From assembly GCA_964507325.1 (NCBI GenBank), contig CAZDQL010000032.1, forward strand, positions 1 through 61,984: a DNA stretch of 61,984 bases, read 5' to 3'. This DNA comes from CAZDQL01 sp964507325 (lineage in GTDB: Bacteria; Planctomycetota; UBA1135; GCA-002686595). Both the position numbers and the translations under genes were made by a program. Below, in pieces: positions 17,402 through 26,235 of this stretch (position 1 is its first letter; the number at the start of each line of letters is the position of its first letter). Below the pieces are notes generated by a model. That model was not told where the DNA came from. It saw only the letters and a list, made by a program, of their open reading frames with translations, and ran no database searches.

Positions 17402-17982
17402 TGGCGAAGCAGCGGCGTCACCTCCCGACCGACGAGCGGCGCCTGCGAGCCCAGGCCGGGGCGACCCTGGTCGACCTCTTGTTGGTGATCCTGATCGCCG
17501 GCATCTTGACGGCCACCGGTGTGCCGCTGGTGCAGGGGACGCTGGTGGACTTCCGCATGCAGGCCGCAGCGGAGGAGGTGGTCGCCGCCGTCGGGTACGC
17601 CCAGGCCACCTCCCTCGCGAGTGGCTGCAGCACGCGGGTCACCTTCGACCCCACGGCCAACACGGTGACGGTGGAGAAGGAGGTTCCCGTCACCGCTCTG
17701 GCCGAGGGCTCCGAGGCGGAGCTGGCCGAGGAGCTCGTCGAGGACACGACCTTCGTCACGATGGAGAATCCCTGGAAGCGCGGCTCCAGCTACGTGCTCA
17801 CCCCTGCCAGCAGCGACTGGCTCGCTCGGGTCGAGATCGCCGACGTGAGGCTGGGTGGGGAGAAGGTGCTGGTCTTCGACGCCCTGGGGAATCCCTCGTG
17901 CGGTGGAGAGGTGGACCTTGTGAGCGACCAGGAGCTCCTTGTCCTCTCCCTCGATCCCCTCAGCGGAAGGATGAGCTGGTAA
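17401..17982 (+). CDS. Minor pseudopilin, GspH/FimT-like
   Basis: Minor pseudopilin of 193 residues. A basic leader ends in GATLVDLLLVILIAGILTA (from residue 23), a class III signal peptide in which the conserved +5 Glu is replaced by Asp. Downstream lies a predicted beta-rich domain with MQAAAEEVVAAVGYAQATSL, the helix pattern common in GspH/FimT proteins. The GTG start at 17401 shares one base with the previous TAG; the stop overlaps the next ATG by one base. It is the first of four pseudopilin genes at the end of the locus. Confidence 0.78.
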   Translation: MAKQRRHLPTDERRLRAQAGATLVDLLLVILIAGILTATGVPLVQGTLVDFRMQAAAEEVVAAVGYAQATSLASGCSTRVTFDPTANTVTVEKEVPVTALAEGSEAELAEELVEDTTFVTMENPWKRGSSYVLTPASSDWLARVEIADVRLGGEKVLVFDALGNPSCGGEVDLVSDQELLVLSLDPLSGRMSW

Positions 17983-18422
17983 TGAGCACCGGTCCCTCGC
18001 ATCCGCTGGTCCAGCGCTGCCCCAGGGGACGAGCGCGGCGCGCCGGCATGACCCTGCTGGAGGCGATGCTCAGCATCGTCCTCCTGGGGCTCACCGCGTC
18101 GGGGATCTCGGCCCTCTACGTGACGGGGCTGCAGTCCCTCCAGGAGTCCGACACGCGCATGCTCCTGGACGGTCAGCTGCGCAGCCAGATGGAACTGCTG
18201 GTGGCGCAGCCCTTCGAGACGCTGCAGACCACCGGTTCGGGGAGCAGCAGCGTCACCGTCGACTCGCGGACCTATACCGCGAGCTGGACCGCGACCTCCT
18301 ACGACGTCGACGGGAATGGCACCGCCGACCCGACTGCGCTCCTGATCGTAGTGACGCTGGAGGGGAGCTCCCTCTCACTCCTGCGCGTCGACGGCGCCGA
18401 GCGGGTGCTTTGGGTTCCATGA
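17982..18422 (+). CDS. Minor pseudopilin, GspI/PilV-like
   Basis: Minor pseudopilin of 146 residues with the processing site RRAGMTLLEAMLSIVLLG (Gly at -1, Glu at +5) from about residue 20. GspI/PilV proteins are short and carry this TLLEAM pattern, which fits. A DVDGNGTADPT stretch near residue 112 resembles an Asp-rich calcium loop. The ATG overlaps the previous stop, and the TGA overlaps the next ATG. Confidence 0.8.
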   Translation: MSTGPSHPLVQRCPRGRARRAGMTLLEAMLSIVLLGLTASGISALYVTGLQSLQESDTRMLLDGQLRSQMELLVAQPFETLQTTGSGSSSVTVDSRTYTASWTATSYDVDGNGTADPTALLIVVTLEGSSLSLLRVDGAERVLWVP

Positions 18423-19285
18423 AGCGCAGCTGTCGATCCGGCTTGACCCTGGCCGAGCTCATGGTCGTGACCGCGGTGATGGGGATCATCGCGGTGGGGG
18501 CCAGCGGCCTGCTCCTCGGTGCCCTCAAGGCGCACGAAGAGGGCGGCACCCGCCTCGACCTGCAGCGCGAAGGGCTCCTGGTCATGGAGCGCCTGAACGA
18601 CGCCGCACAGCGCTGCACCTTCCTGTTGGTGCCCAACTCCCACGCCCCCGTGCGCTCCTTCATGGCGATGTCCGGCTTCGTCAACGACGACGACGACTAC
18701 TACTTCAATGACCCCCTCTTCCCCCGGATCGACGAGGACATCGCCTCGGACATGAACGAGGACAAGTGGAATGGGATCGGTGCCATCGACGAGGACGGCG
18801 ATGGATCGGTGGACGAGAACACCTCCTACTTCTCCGCCGCCGACGACGACGAGGACGGCCGGGCGGACGAGGATCCGCTGAATGGCATCGACGACGACGG
18901 GGACGGGAACGTCGACGAGGACTGCGCCTGGGATACGAACTGGGACGGCAGGCCCGGGATCGCGAATTTCGACGACGACGGAGACGGCTCGATCGACGAG
19001 GGCAATCAGGGGGACGACGACGAGGACGGCACTACGATCGAGCAGGGGATCTTCCCACACGTCTTCTGGTACGACGCGGGGAGCTCGACCCTCACCTCCT
19101 GGGAGGTGAGCTCCGGGGAGTCGTTCGTTCTCTCCCGGCACGTGGCCGGTTTCCAGGTCGAGTACGTCGGGCCGGAGCTCGTCACGTTCCGACTCAGGCT
19201 GCAGGACGGGAACGAAACCCTCTCCATCGAGGAGCACGCCTGCATCCGCAACTCCGCGCAGAGGCTCGGCAAGCGAGTGCGCTGA
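18419..19285 (+). CDS. Minor pseudopilin, GspJ/PilW-like, with Asp-rich calcium-loop repeats
   Basis: Minor pseudopilin of 288 residues. It starts at ATG 18419, overlapping the previous stop by 4 nt; a TTG nine bases upstream is less likely. The class III signal is RSGLTLAELMVV. Between about residues 90 and 205 there are at least six Asp/Glu-rich loops of the DxDxDGxxDE type (for example DEDGDGSVDE, DDDGDGNVDE, DDDGDGSIDE), like thrombospondin-3 or dockerin calcium sites. The GspJ/PilW assignment rests on size, order and the N-terminus. Calcium binding is inferred. Confidence 0.8.
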   Translation: MKRSCRSGLTLAELMVVTAVMGIIAVGASGLLLGALKAHEEGGTRLDLQREGLLVMERLNDAAQRCTFLLVPNSHAPVRSFMAMSGFVNDDDDYYFNDPLFPRIDEDIASDMNEDKWNGIGAIDEDGDGSVDENTSYFSAADDDEDGRADEDPLNGIDDDGDGNVDEDCAWDTNWDGRPGIANFDDDGDGSIDEGNQGDDDEDGTTIEQGIFPHVFWYDAGSSTLTSWEVSSGESFVLSRHVAGFQVEYVGPELVTFRLRLQDGNETLSIEEHACIRNSAQRLGKRVR

Positions 19286-19294
19286 GGAGGGGTG

Positions 19295-22200
19295 ATGCGC
19301 ACACGTAGGGCAGTTGGCATCGGATCCCCGCGCGCCGGAGTGGCCTACGTCGCCATCCTGGGTGTGATCCTGATCGCCAGCCTGATGGGTCTGGCCTTCG
19401 TCCACTCCGTCGCCACCCACACGGCGCTCTCGGCGGACCGCAACGCCGCCATGCAGGCGCGCTACCTGGCCGAGTCCGCGGCCAACCACGCGCTGTGGCG
19501 GCTCCTGTACGAGAACACGAGCACCATCGAGATGCGCGTGGTGCACGACCACGACGACGGCGCGGAGAAGTCCGACGGCTCGATGGACATCGATGCTCCC
19601 CAACTCGAGCTGGGCAAGCAGCCCCTGGTAGGCGTGCGCATTCCGAACGTGGTGGTGCCTCCCGGCGCCCAGGTCTTCAGCGCCTACGTGCAGTTCGTGG
19701 CGAAGGACGACGACTCCGCGTCCACCGACCTCAGGATTCTCGGGGAGTACTCCGGGGCTTCAAAGCGCTTCACCAAGACCGACTATGACCTGTCGAGCAG
19801 GACGCAGACCGGAGCCTCTGTCGACTGGATCGGCGTCCCGAAGTGGGCCGCTGATGGTGTCTACCGGACTCCGGACCTGGCGGCCATTGTCCAAGAGGTC
19901 GTCGACCATCCGGGGTGGAAGCTGGGGGCCGAGCTGACACTCCTCTTCGAGTCCGCCGATCTGAACGGCCAGCGCCGCCCCTTCAGCCACAACGGGAGCC
20001 CCGAGGACGCACCCCTGCTGAACGTCACCTACCGCGACAGCGGCGGAGACGTGGCGGACTTCCCCGAGGCGGAGGACGTCTACTACCTGCACGACCTGGC
20101 CGGTGGGCGATACGGATACAAGGTCCGTCCGCACACCGACACGACCTTCGCCACCATCGCGTCGGTAGGGGCGCTGGGGGAGGCGCTGTCGGAGCAGAGC
20201 CACGTGTTGCGCATCCTGCCACCCACCTTCACCAGCGACGTGCTTTCGGTCTACGCGCCGTATTCCGTCAGACGCTCGCAGTACGCCCGTCTGCGAGATC
20301 CCGACTGGACGAGCATCGGCGGCGTCATGGACACCTACGCCTGGGCGCGCTGGATCGAGCTGGCGGGACGTCCGCAGGGCAGCGAGGTCCTGCTGGGGAC
20401 CGTCGACGATTCCAGCCAGTCCGCCCTGGCGGTGTGGGATGGCGCCGACTGGGGCAGCAAGATCTGGTTCAGCAGCTACGCGAATGACAACTTCCCCTGT
20501 TTGGCCCTCGCCTACGAGACCCTCTCCCGTGAGGGCCTCGTGGTGGGGCGCCACGGCTCGGGGGACGATCCCTACTACACACGCTGGAACGGTTCCTCCT
20601 GGGCCCATGATCCACCCCTGGTGGTGAGTACGAGCGCTACGGGCGCCGTGCAGCACGTCGACATGGCGTCGAACCCCCTGGAGGACGAGATGCTGGCCTG
20701 CGTGACCCACGATGCGGATGGCACCGACGGGCACATCTCGCTCCTGCGCTGGGACGGGAACGCCTTCGAAGACCTGGGGCTCCTGACCACGGACTCCAGC
20801 GACGACAACTACGAGCCCGCCGCCGTCATCTACGAGCAGCGCTCCGGTGAAGCTCTGATCACCTACGCCACGCCGACGAGTCTCAGGTACCGCACCTGGA
20901 ACGGCAGCGCCCTGAGCTCTGACGAGGAGGTCTTGGCGATGGACAAGGCGAGGATCCTGCGCCTCGCCCCTCACCCGACCAGCGAATACGTCTTGCTCGC
21001 GGCGGTGGACGACCACAAGGACCTGCACGTGGCCGTTTGGGATGGCGACGCCTGGATCGAATCCGCGGTGTTGGAGGACGATCTCGTGGAGAAGACCTTG
21101 CGCTGCTTCGACGTCGTCTGGGAGTTCCCAGGCGAGGAAGCGTTGATCCTGTGGTCGCCCAATGGATCGAACGCCATGAACTACGTGCGCTGGACCGTGG
21201 GCGAGGCCTTGGGCTCGTTGGTCGTCGAGATTGGCCCCACCTTCAGCGACTCGATCAGGACCCTGAGGGCCCAGGCCCGACCCGACTCCACGAAGATCGC
21301 CGTCCTAGCCTGCACCAATGGCACGACCCTGGAGCACACCCTCTGGAGTGGGGACTCCTTCGTCTACGACCCGCCGGAGGAGCTCTGCTCCGAGCTGGCG
21401 TACCGCGACAGCACCGCCTACGACCTGACCGCCTGGGACTACTGGACCGACCGCCCCCCCTTCGTCGACGCCGGCCGCGCGCAGACCACCCAGCACAGCG
21501 TCGAAACGGCGCTGGACGGGACCGTGCGGCACGACGGACTCCCCGATCCACCGGGGGCGGTGACCACCGAATGGAGCCTAGTCAGTGGCCCCGGAGGGCT
21601 CACCATCGAGGACGCCTCCCAGGTTGACACCATCGCCCGCTTCCAGGCCCTGGGCGACTACGTGTTGCGGCTGACCGGGGATGACGGCGCCGTGCAGGTC
21701 TCGGACGAGGTCACCATCACCGTCGACAACGCCCCGCCGTACGTCGAGAAGCACGAGAGCTGGACGATCACCTCCTCCGGAGTCTGGCAAGTGGTGGACC
21801 TGAGCGGCAGCCCCTACGACGTCCCGCCGAACGCAGTCCTCGAGGTGGCCCTCTCCAACGCCAGAACGGACCAGCAGTACTACGGCGGAGTGCGTGCCCG
21901 TGGCTCTGCGCTCAGTCGAAGGCTGCGACTCCACGAGCCGGAGGGCGACGGCCGTGACGTGGCGGTCATGCACGTCCAGGCGGACGCCGACTCGCGCATC
22001 GAGTGCTGCGCCGAGAACCACGGCGAGGTGGACTTCACGCTCCTCGGCTACTGGACCCAGGGGACCTACGTGGAGACCTGGACCTCGTACCAGAACAGCA
22101 CCTCCGGCTCGTGGGAGTCGCGCAACCTCGCTCCCGCGGGCGTGGGGCCCTCTCAGGTGGCGGAGATCGTGATCTACAGCATCGACGACTACGCCGAGCA

Positions 22201-22747
22201 CCTGGCCGGCGTCCGACCGATCGGGTTCGCGGGGGGGGACCGGCTGGTGGAGCTGCAGGAGGCGGAGTCCGGCGGGAGGGACACCGCCACCATGCTGGTC
22301 ACCGCGGATGCCACGGCGAACGCCGCCGTCGAGCTGTGGGCCGCGGACTCCGCGGACGTCCGCTTCGCGATCGCGGGCTACTGGAGCGTGCCCCCCAGCA
22401 CGTACACCGAAGCTGCGCTCGAGATCAACTCGCCCAGCGGCCCCCCGACGAGCGCCACGTGGTGGGACCTGCACCTGGCGGCCCTCGGCGTCCCGGCCGA
22501 CGCCGTGGTCCAAATCGCGTGTGCGAACGAGTCGCACGACAAGGAGCAGTTCCTCGGCGTCCGGCAGACCGGATCGAGCCTGGAGCGGTCCATCGAGCTG
22601 CACGAGGCGGAGGACGGCGGCGCGGACTGGGCCTGCCTGCAGGTCGTCACCGACGAGAGCTCCACGATCCAGTGGTTCGACGAGGACGTCTCCACGACCT
22701 GCTCCTTCCACCTGCTCGGCTGGTGGGATCCCCGTCCACTGCCGTAG
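19295..22747 (+). CDS. Giant PilX/GspK-like pseudopilin with beta-propeller, PKD-like and triple-repeat domains
   Basis: Predicted 1150-residue protein closing the pilus locus. The N-terminus (AGVAYVAILGVILIASLMG, then ARYLAESAANHALWRL) matches PilX/GspK pilin-like helices. It is followed by a beta domain (about 57-245) of a type found in secreted bacterial proteins. Next comes a region of WDG-type blades (about 335-705) suggesting a beta-propeller, a PKD/REJ-like domain (about 720-810; SGPGGLTIED), and three tandem repeats of about 110 residues (about 815-924, 925-1032, 1036-1146), each ending in a LLGYW, IAGYW or LLGWW motif. Start ATG 19295 has GAGGAGG just upstream. It probably sits at the fibre tip as an adhesin or cap; domain calls beyond the N-terminus are by pattern only. 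Confidence 0.75.
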   Translation: MRTRRAVGIGSPRAGVAYVAILGVILIASLMGLAFVHSVATHTALSADRNAAMQARYLAESAANHALWRLLYENTSTIEMRVVHDHDDGAEKSDGSMDIDAPQLELGKQPLVGVRIPNVVVPPGAQVFSAYVQFVAKDDDSASTDLRILGEYSGASKRFTKTDYDLSSRTQTGASVDWIGVPKWAADGVYRTPDLAAIVQEVVDHPGWKLGAELTLLFESADLNGQRRPFSHNGSPEDAPLLNVTYRDSGGDVADFPEAEDVYYLHDLAGGRYGYKVRPHTDTTFATIASVGALGEALSEQSHVLRILPPTFTSDVLSVYAPYSVRRSQYARLRDPDWTSIGGVMDTYAWARWIELAGRPQGSEVLLGTVDDSSQSALAVWDGADWGSKIWFSSYANDNFPCLALAYETLSREGLVVGRHGSGDDPYYTRWNGSSWAHDPPLVVSTSATGAVQHVDMASNPLEDEMLACVTHDADGTDGHISLLRWDGNAFEDLGLLTTDSSDDNYEPAAVIYEQRSGEALITYATPTSLRYRTWNGSALSSDEEVLAMDKARILRLAPHPTSEYVLLAAVDDHKDLHVAVWDGDAWIESAVLEDDLVEKTLRCFDVVWEFPGEEALILWSPNGSNAMNYVRWTVGEALGSLVVEIGPTFSDSIRTLRAQARPDSTKIAVLACTNGTTLEHTLWSGDSFVYDPPEELCSELAYRDSTAYDLTAWDYWTDRPPFVDAGRAQTTQHSVETALDGTVRHDGLPDPPGAVTTEWSLVSGPGGLTIEDASQVDTIARFQALGDYVLRLTGDDGAVQVSDEVTITVDNAPPYVEKHESWTITSSGVWQVVDLSGSPYDVPPNAVLEVALSNARTDQQYYGGVRARGSALSRRLRLHEPEGDGRDVAVMHVQADADSRIECCAENHGEVDFTLLGYWTQGTYVETWTSYQNSTSGSWESRNLAPAGVGPSQVAEIVIYSIDDYAEHLAGVRPIGFAGGDRLVELQEAESGGRDTATMLVTADATANAAVELWAADSADVRFAIAGYWSVPPSTYTEAALEINSPSGPPTSATWWDLHLAALGVPADAVVQIACANESHDKEQFLGVRQTGSSLERSIELHEAEDGGADWACLQVVTDESSTIQWFDEDVSTTCSFHLLGWWDPRPLP

Positions 22748-22758
22748 CCGTCGCTACG
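22743..22758. terminator. Hairpin over convergent stop codons (pseudopilin / fadJ)
   Basis: CGTAGC (22743-22748) and GCTACG (22753-22758) form a perfect 6-bp stem with a 4-nt loop. It contains both the TAG of the plus-strand gene and the TAG of the minus-strand fadJ. No T-tract. A symmetric hairpin could act as a bidirectional terminator. Confidence 0.4.
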
Positions 22759-24919
22759 ACGCCCATCTCGCGCAGGGCTCGAAGCGCTCCTTCGCCCCCG
22801 GGCGCCGCGCCAGGTCCGGAGAACCCGCCAGGGCCTCGAGCTCGGCGGTCACCCCCTCGGGCGAAAGCGACTCCGCGTAGCTCCAGATCCCGCCCCGGAA
22901 GGGCGCGAAGCCGATCCCGAAGACGGAGGCCAGGTCGAGCTCGGCGGGGCTGGCGACCACCCCCTCCTCCAGGCAGCGCGCCGCCTCGTTCACCATCGCC
23001 AGGACGCAGCGCTTGACCAGCTTTTCGTCGGAGAGCCCCGCCAGCTCCGTCGAGCTCGCCAGCCGCTCGAGGTCGGTCGCCAGCCGCGGCTTCTTGGGCT
23101 GCGACCAGTCGTAGAAGCCGCGCCCGCTCTTCTTGCCCAGGCGTCCCGCGTCGATCCAAGCGCCGAGCAGGTCGCAGGGGCGCATGCGTTCGCCGTAGGC
23201 CTCGAAGAGGGAGCGCGCCGCGTGGTCGGCGATGTCGAAGCCCACCTCGTCCAGGAGCCGCAGCGGTCCCAGCGGCATGCCGAAGTCCACCAACGAGCGG
23301 TCGAGACGCTCCGGCTCCACCCCCGCCTCGACCAGGCGCAGCGCCTCGTCCAGGTAGGGGCCCAAGAGCCGGTTCACCAGGAAGCCCCTGACGTCCGCCA
23401 CCACCACCGGGGTCTTGCCCAGGGCCAGGACCAGGGCCGCCGCGCGGCGCACGGTGTGGTCGCTCGTGTCGCGTCCCGGGACGATCTCGACCAGCGGCAT
23501 GCGCTTGACGGGATTGAAGAAGTGCACCCCCACCACCCGTTCGGGGTGGGGGATCCCCTCGGCGACGGCGGTCACCGAGAGGGAGCTGGTGTTGGTGGCC
23601 AGCAGCGCGTCCTGCGACACCTCGGCGGCCACGCGCGCGAAGAGCTCGCGCTTCACCTCGAGGCGCTCCGCCACCGCCTCGATCACGACCTCCGCGCGGG
23701 CGATCCCGGTCAGGCCCGGGGCGGGGTCGAGGCGGTCCAGCGCCGCCCGCGCCTCGTGTGGCTTCAGCCGCCGGCGACGCCGGCGCTTCTCGACGCCGAG
23801 GCGGTGCTCCACCAGGGCCACGTCGACCGCCTCGGGAGAGAGGTCGGTCAAGCGGGTGGCGATGCCGCGCTCCGCCAGCGAGCTGGCGATCGCGCCTCCC
23901 ATCACCCCCGCGCCGATCACAAACCCCCGCTCGGGGCGCGCCTCCGCCTCCCCCGCCTCGTCCCGCGCCAGCTGCTTGGCGGCTTCGGAGCCCTTGAAGA
24001 TCGCCACCAGGTGCTTGGCCACGGGACCGGTCGCGAGCCGCGCCACCGCCTGCGCCTCCCGCTGCGCGGCTTGCTTGCGGCCGGTGCGCGCCCCGCGGAC
24101 GACGATCGGGATCACCGCCTCGATGGCGGGGTAGTGGCCGTGGGTGCGGGCGCGGCTCTGCTTCTGCGCCTGACGCTCGATCACCATCCCCGCCAGGGGG
24201 TTTCGGTCCACCAGCCAACGCCCCGCGAAGGAGCGCTTGCGCGGCCGCGCCGAGGCGCGACCGAGGGCCAGGTCGCGCGCCACCCGCTCCAGGTACTCCG
24301 GCGGCGTCAGACGATCGACGATCCCCATGCGCGCCGCCCGGCGCGCGTCGACCAGGCGCCCGGTCAGGATCGCCTGCAGCGCCTGGGGCACGCCGATCTT
24401 GCGCGTCAGGCGGTGGCAGCCGCCCCACCCCGGGAGGATCCCGAGCTGCGTCTCCGGCAGTCCGAGTCGCGTCGAGGGATCGTCCGCCGCCAGGATCGTG
24501 TTGCAGGCCAGGGAGAGCTCGAGGGCGCCCCCCGGCACCGGGCCTCCCACCGCCGCCACGCTCTCGAAGCCGCGCTCGCGGCCCAGGCGTTCCAGGCGGT
24601 TCAGCACCCGGTGCACCGCCAGCGTGAGACTGCGCACCAGCTCGGGGTCGCTGACCGTCTCGATCGCGTCGACGTCCGCGCCGTAGGCGAAGTGCAACGG
24701 CTCACGGCCGCGGAGCACCAACCCCCGGTCTCCCGCCTCCGGGTCGATCCCACCCAGGGCGACCTCCAGGTCGCGCCACAGGGGCACGTCGAGCACCGTG
24801 CGTGCGCGGTGCGGGGGATCGAGGGTCAGGACCACCAGCCCCGGCTCGGGGCGCTCCAGGCGCACGCAGCTGCCGCGCGGGGGGACCTCGGCGGGCAGCG
24901 GGAAGTCGTTCCAGTCCAT
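22754..24919 (-). CDS. fadJ: Bifunctional enoyl-CoA hydratase / 3-hydroxyacyl-CoA dehydrogenase
   Basis: Alpha subunit of the fatty acid beta-oxidation complex (721 residues; FadJ is about 714). The N-terminal crotonase domain keeps the oxyanion-hole and catalytic glutamate context (GGALELSLACN, then LGLPETQLGILPGWGG). The dehydrogenase domain begins near residue 350 with the NAD motif VIGAGVMGGAIASSLAERG and carries the catalytic histidine in VVGVHFFNPVKRMPLVE. It is translationally coupled to fadI, whose TGA overlaps the ATG at 24919. A chain of basic residues (EKRRRRRRLK) between strands of the NAD domain is unusual but in frame. Confidence 0.92.
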   Translation of the reverse strand: MDWNDFPLPAEVPPRGSCVRLERPEPGLVVLTLDPPHRARTVLDVPLWRDLEVALGGIDPEAGDRGLVLRGREPLHFAYGADVDAIETVSDPELVRSLTLAVHRVLNRLERLGRERGFESVAAVGGPVPGGALELSLACNTILAADDPSTRLGLPETQLGILPGWGGCHRLTRKIGVPQALQAILTGRLVDARRAARMGIVDRLTPPEYLERVARDLALGRASARPRKRSFAGRWLVDRNPLAGMVIERQAQKQSRARTHGHYPAIEAVIPIVVRGARTGRKQAAQREAQAVARLATGPVAKHLVAIFKGSEAAKQLARDEAGEAEARPERGFVIGAGVMGGAIASSLAERGIATRLTDLSPEAVDVALVEHRLGVEKRRRRRRLKPHEARAALDRLDPAPGLTGIARAEVVIEAVAERLEVKRELFARVAAEVSQDALLATNTSSLSVTAVAEGIPHPERVVGVHFFNPVKRMPLVEIVPGRDTSDHTVRRAAALVLALGKTPVVVADVRGFLVNRLLGPYLDEALRLVEAGVEPERLDRSLVDFGMPLGPLRLLDEVGFDIADHAARSLFEAYGERMRPCDLLGAWIDAGRLGKKSGRGFYDWSQPKKPRLATDLERLASSTELAGLSDEKLVKRCVLAMVNEAARCLEEGVVASPAELDLASVFGIGFAPFRGGIWSYAESLSPEGVTAELEALAGSPDLARRPGAKERFEPCARWAS

Positions 24920-26235
24920 CACGCCGCCCCCCGCTCCAGGATCACCGCACCCCCCTGTCCACCGCCGATGCAGAGGGTGGCCAGGGCCAGGCGCGCGTCG
25001 CTCGCCTCGAGCTCGCGCGCGGCGGTGAGCAGGAGCCGCGCTCCCGTCGCGCCCACCGCGTGCCCCAGGGCGATGGCGCCTCCGCTGCGGTTCAGTCGCG
25101 CGGGGTCGATCTCCCCCAGGGCGCGCTCGCGCCCCAGCTCGCGGCGGGCGAAGTCGTCGCTGGCGAAGGCCTGCAGGCAAGCCAGGACCTGGACCGCGAA
25201 GGCCTCGTTCAGCTCGACGACGTCGATCTCGGCCAGCTCCACCCCCGCCGCGTCCAGGGCGCCCGCGCTGGCGAAGACCGGACCGAGTCCCATGCGCCGC
25301 GGGTCCAGGCCCGCCCAGGCGAAGCTCTTCAGGTGCGCCATCACTTCGAGCCCGAGCTCTTCCGCCCGCGCGGCGCTGGTCACGAAGAGCGCCACCGCGC
25401 CGTCGGTGACCCCGCAGGCGTTGCCCACCGTCACCACCCCGTCGGGCTTCTCGAAGTAGGGCTTCAGCTTGCCGAGGGAGGCGAGCTTCTCTTCCTCCCG
25501 AATTCCGTCGTCGGCCGCGACCGAGCGCTCTCCCCGCTGCGCCCCCTGGGGCAGGTGCGGCAGGATCTCCGAGTCGAAGCGCCCGCGCCCGCGCGCCTCC
25601 CGGGCGCGGCGGTGGCTCTCGCGGGCGAAGTCGTCCGCCTCCTCGCGGGTGATCCCGAACTCCCGCGCCAGGACTTCGGCGGTGCTGCCCATGATCAGGC
25701 CGCAGCTGGGATCGGTCAGCCCCTCCAGCAGGGCGACGCGCGGAGCGAGAAAGGAGGGGCGGAAGCTCGCCAGCGCCCGCAACCTCGCCCCCAGGCTGCG
25801 CGCCCCCGCCAGGCGGGCGAAGAGCCGCGTCATCTTCTGGCCGAAGATCAGGGGGTAGGCGCTCATCACCTCGACCCCCACGCAGAGGAAGAGCTCCCCC
25901 TGCCCCGCTGCCAGCATCGTCGCCGCCTGGGTGACCATCTCCATCCCGCTGGCGCAGTTGCGACTCACCGTCAGGGCGGGCGTGGACTCGGGGAGGCCGG
26001 CGCGCAGGGCGATGATGCGCCCCACGTTGGCCTGGTCGTGGGGTTGTCCCACGCAGCCACAGATCAGCTGATCGACCTGGCCGGGGTCGATCGCCGCCCG
26101 GGTCAGCACCTCGCGGGCGACGCGCGCTCCGAGGTTGCCGGCGTCCTCCTGGCGGAAGGCGCCGCCGGCCCTGACGAAGGGGGTGCGCAGCCCCCCGGCG
26201 ATCACGACGTCGAGCTCGGGTCGGTGGGTGATCAT
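24919..26235 (-). CDS. fadI: Acetyl-CoA acyltransferase (thiolase)
   Basis: Thiolytic beta subunit of beta-oxidation (438 residues, close to FadI at 436). The nucleophilic Cys lies in VSRNCASGMEM (about residue 92). The C-terminal motifs NEAFAV, GGAIALGHAVGATGAR and CIGGGQGG supply the other catalytic His and Cys. The start ATG at 26235 overlaps the end of the upstream acyl-activating-like gene by 4 nt, and its stop overlaps fadJ, so the three genes form one operon. Confidence 0.92.
   Translation of the reverse strand: MITHRPELDVVIAGGLRTPFVRAGGAFRQEDAGNLGARVAREVLTRAAIDPGQVDQLICGCVGQPHDQANVGRIIALRAGLPESTPALTVSRNCASGMEMVTQAATMLAAGQGELFLCVGVEVMSAYPLIFGQKMTRLFARLAGARSLGARLRALASFRPSFLAPRVALLEGLTDPSCGLIMGSTAEVLAREFGITREEADDFARESHRRAREARGRGRFDSEILPHLPQGAQRGERSVAADDGIREEEKLASLGKLKPYFEKPDGVVTVGNACGVTDGAVALFVTSAARAEELGLEVMAHLKSFAWAGLDPRRMGLGPVFASAGALDAAGVELAEIDVVELNEAFAVQVLACLQAFASDDFARRELGRERALGEIDPARLNRSGGAIALGHAVGATGARLLLTAARELEASDARLALATLCIGGGQGGAVILERGAA

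Noticed and set aside
22754..24428. Very long open frames antisense to or in other frames of fadJ, the ABC exporters and the M28 peptidase
   Set aside because: These are expected by chance in very GC-rich coding DNA; they show Arg/Gly/Pro/Ala-rich shadow compositions and no domain.
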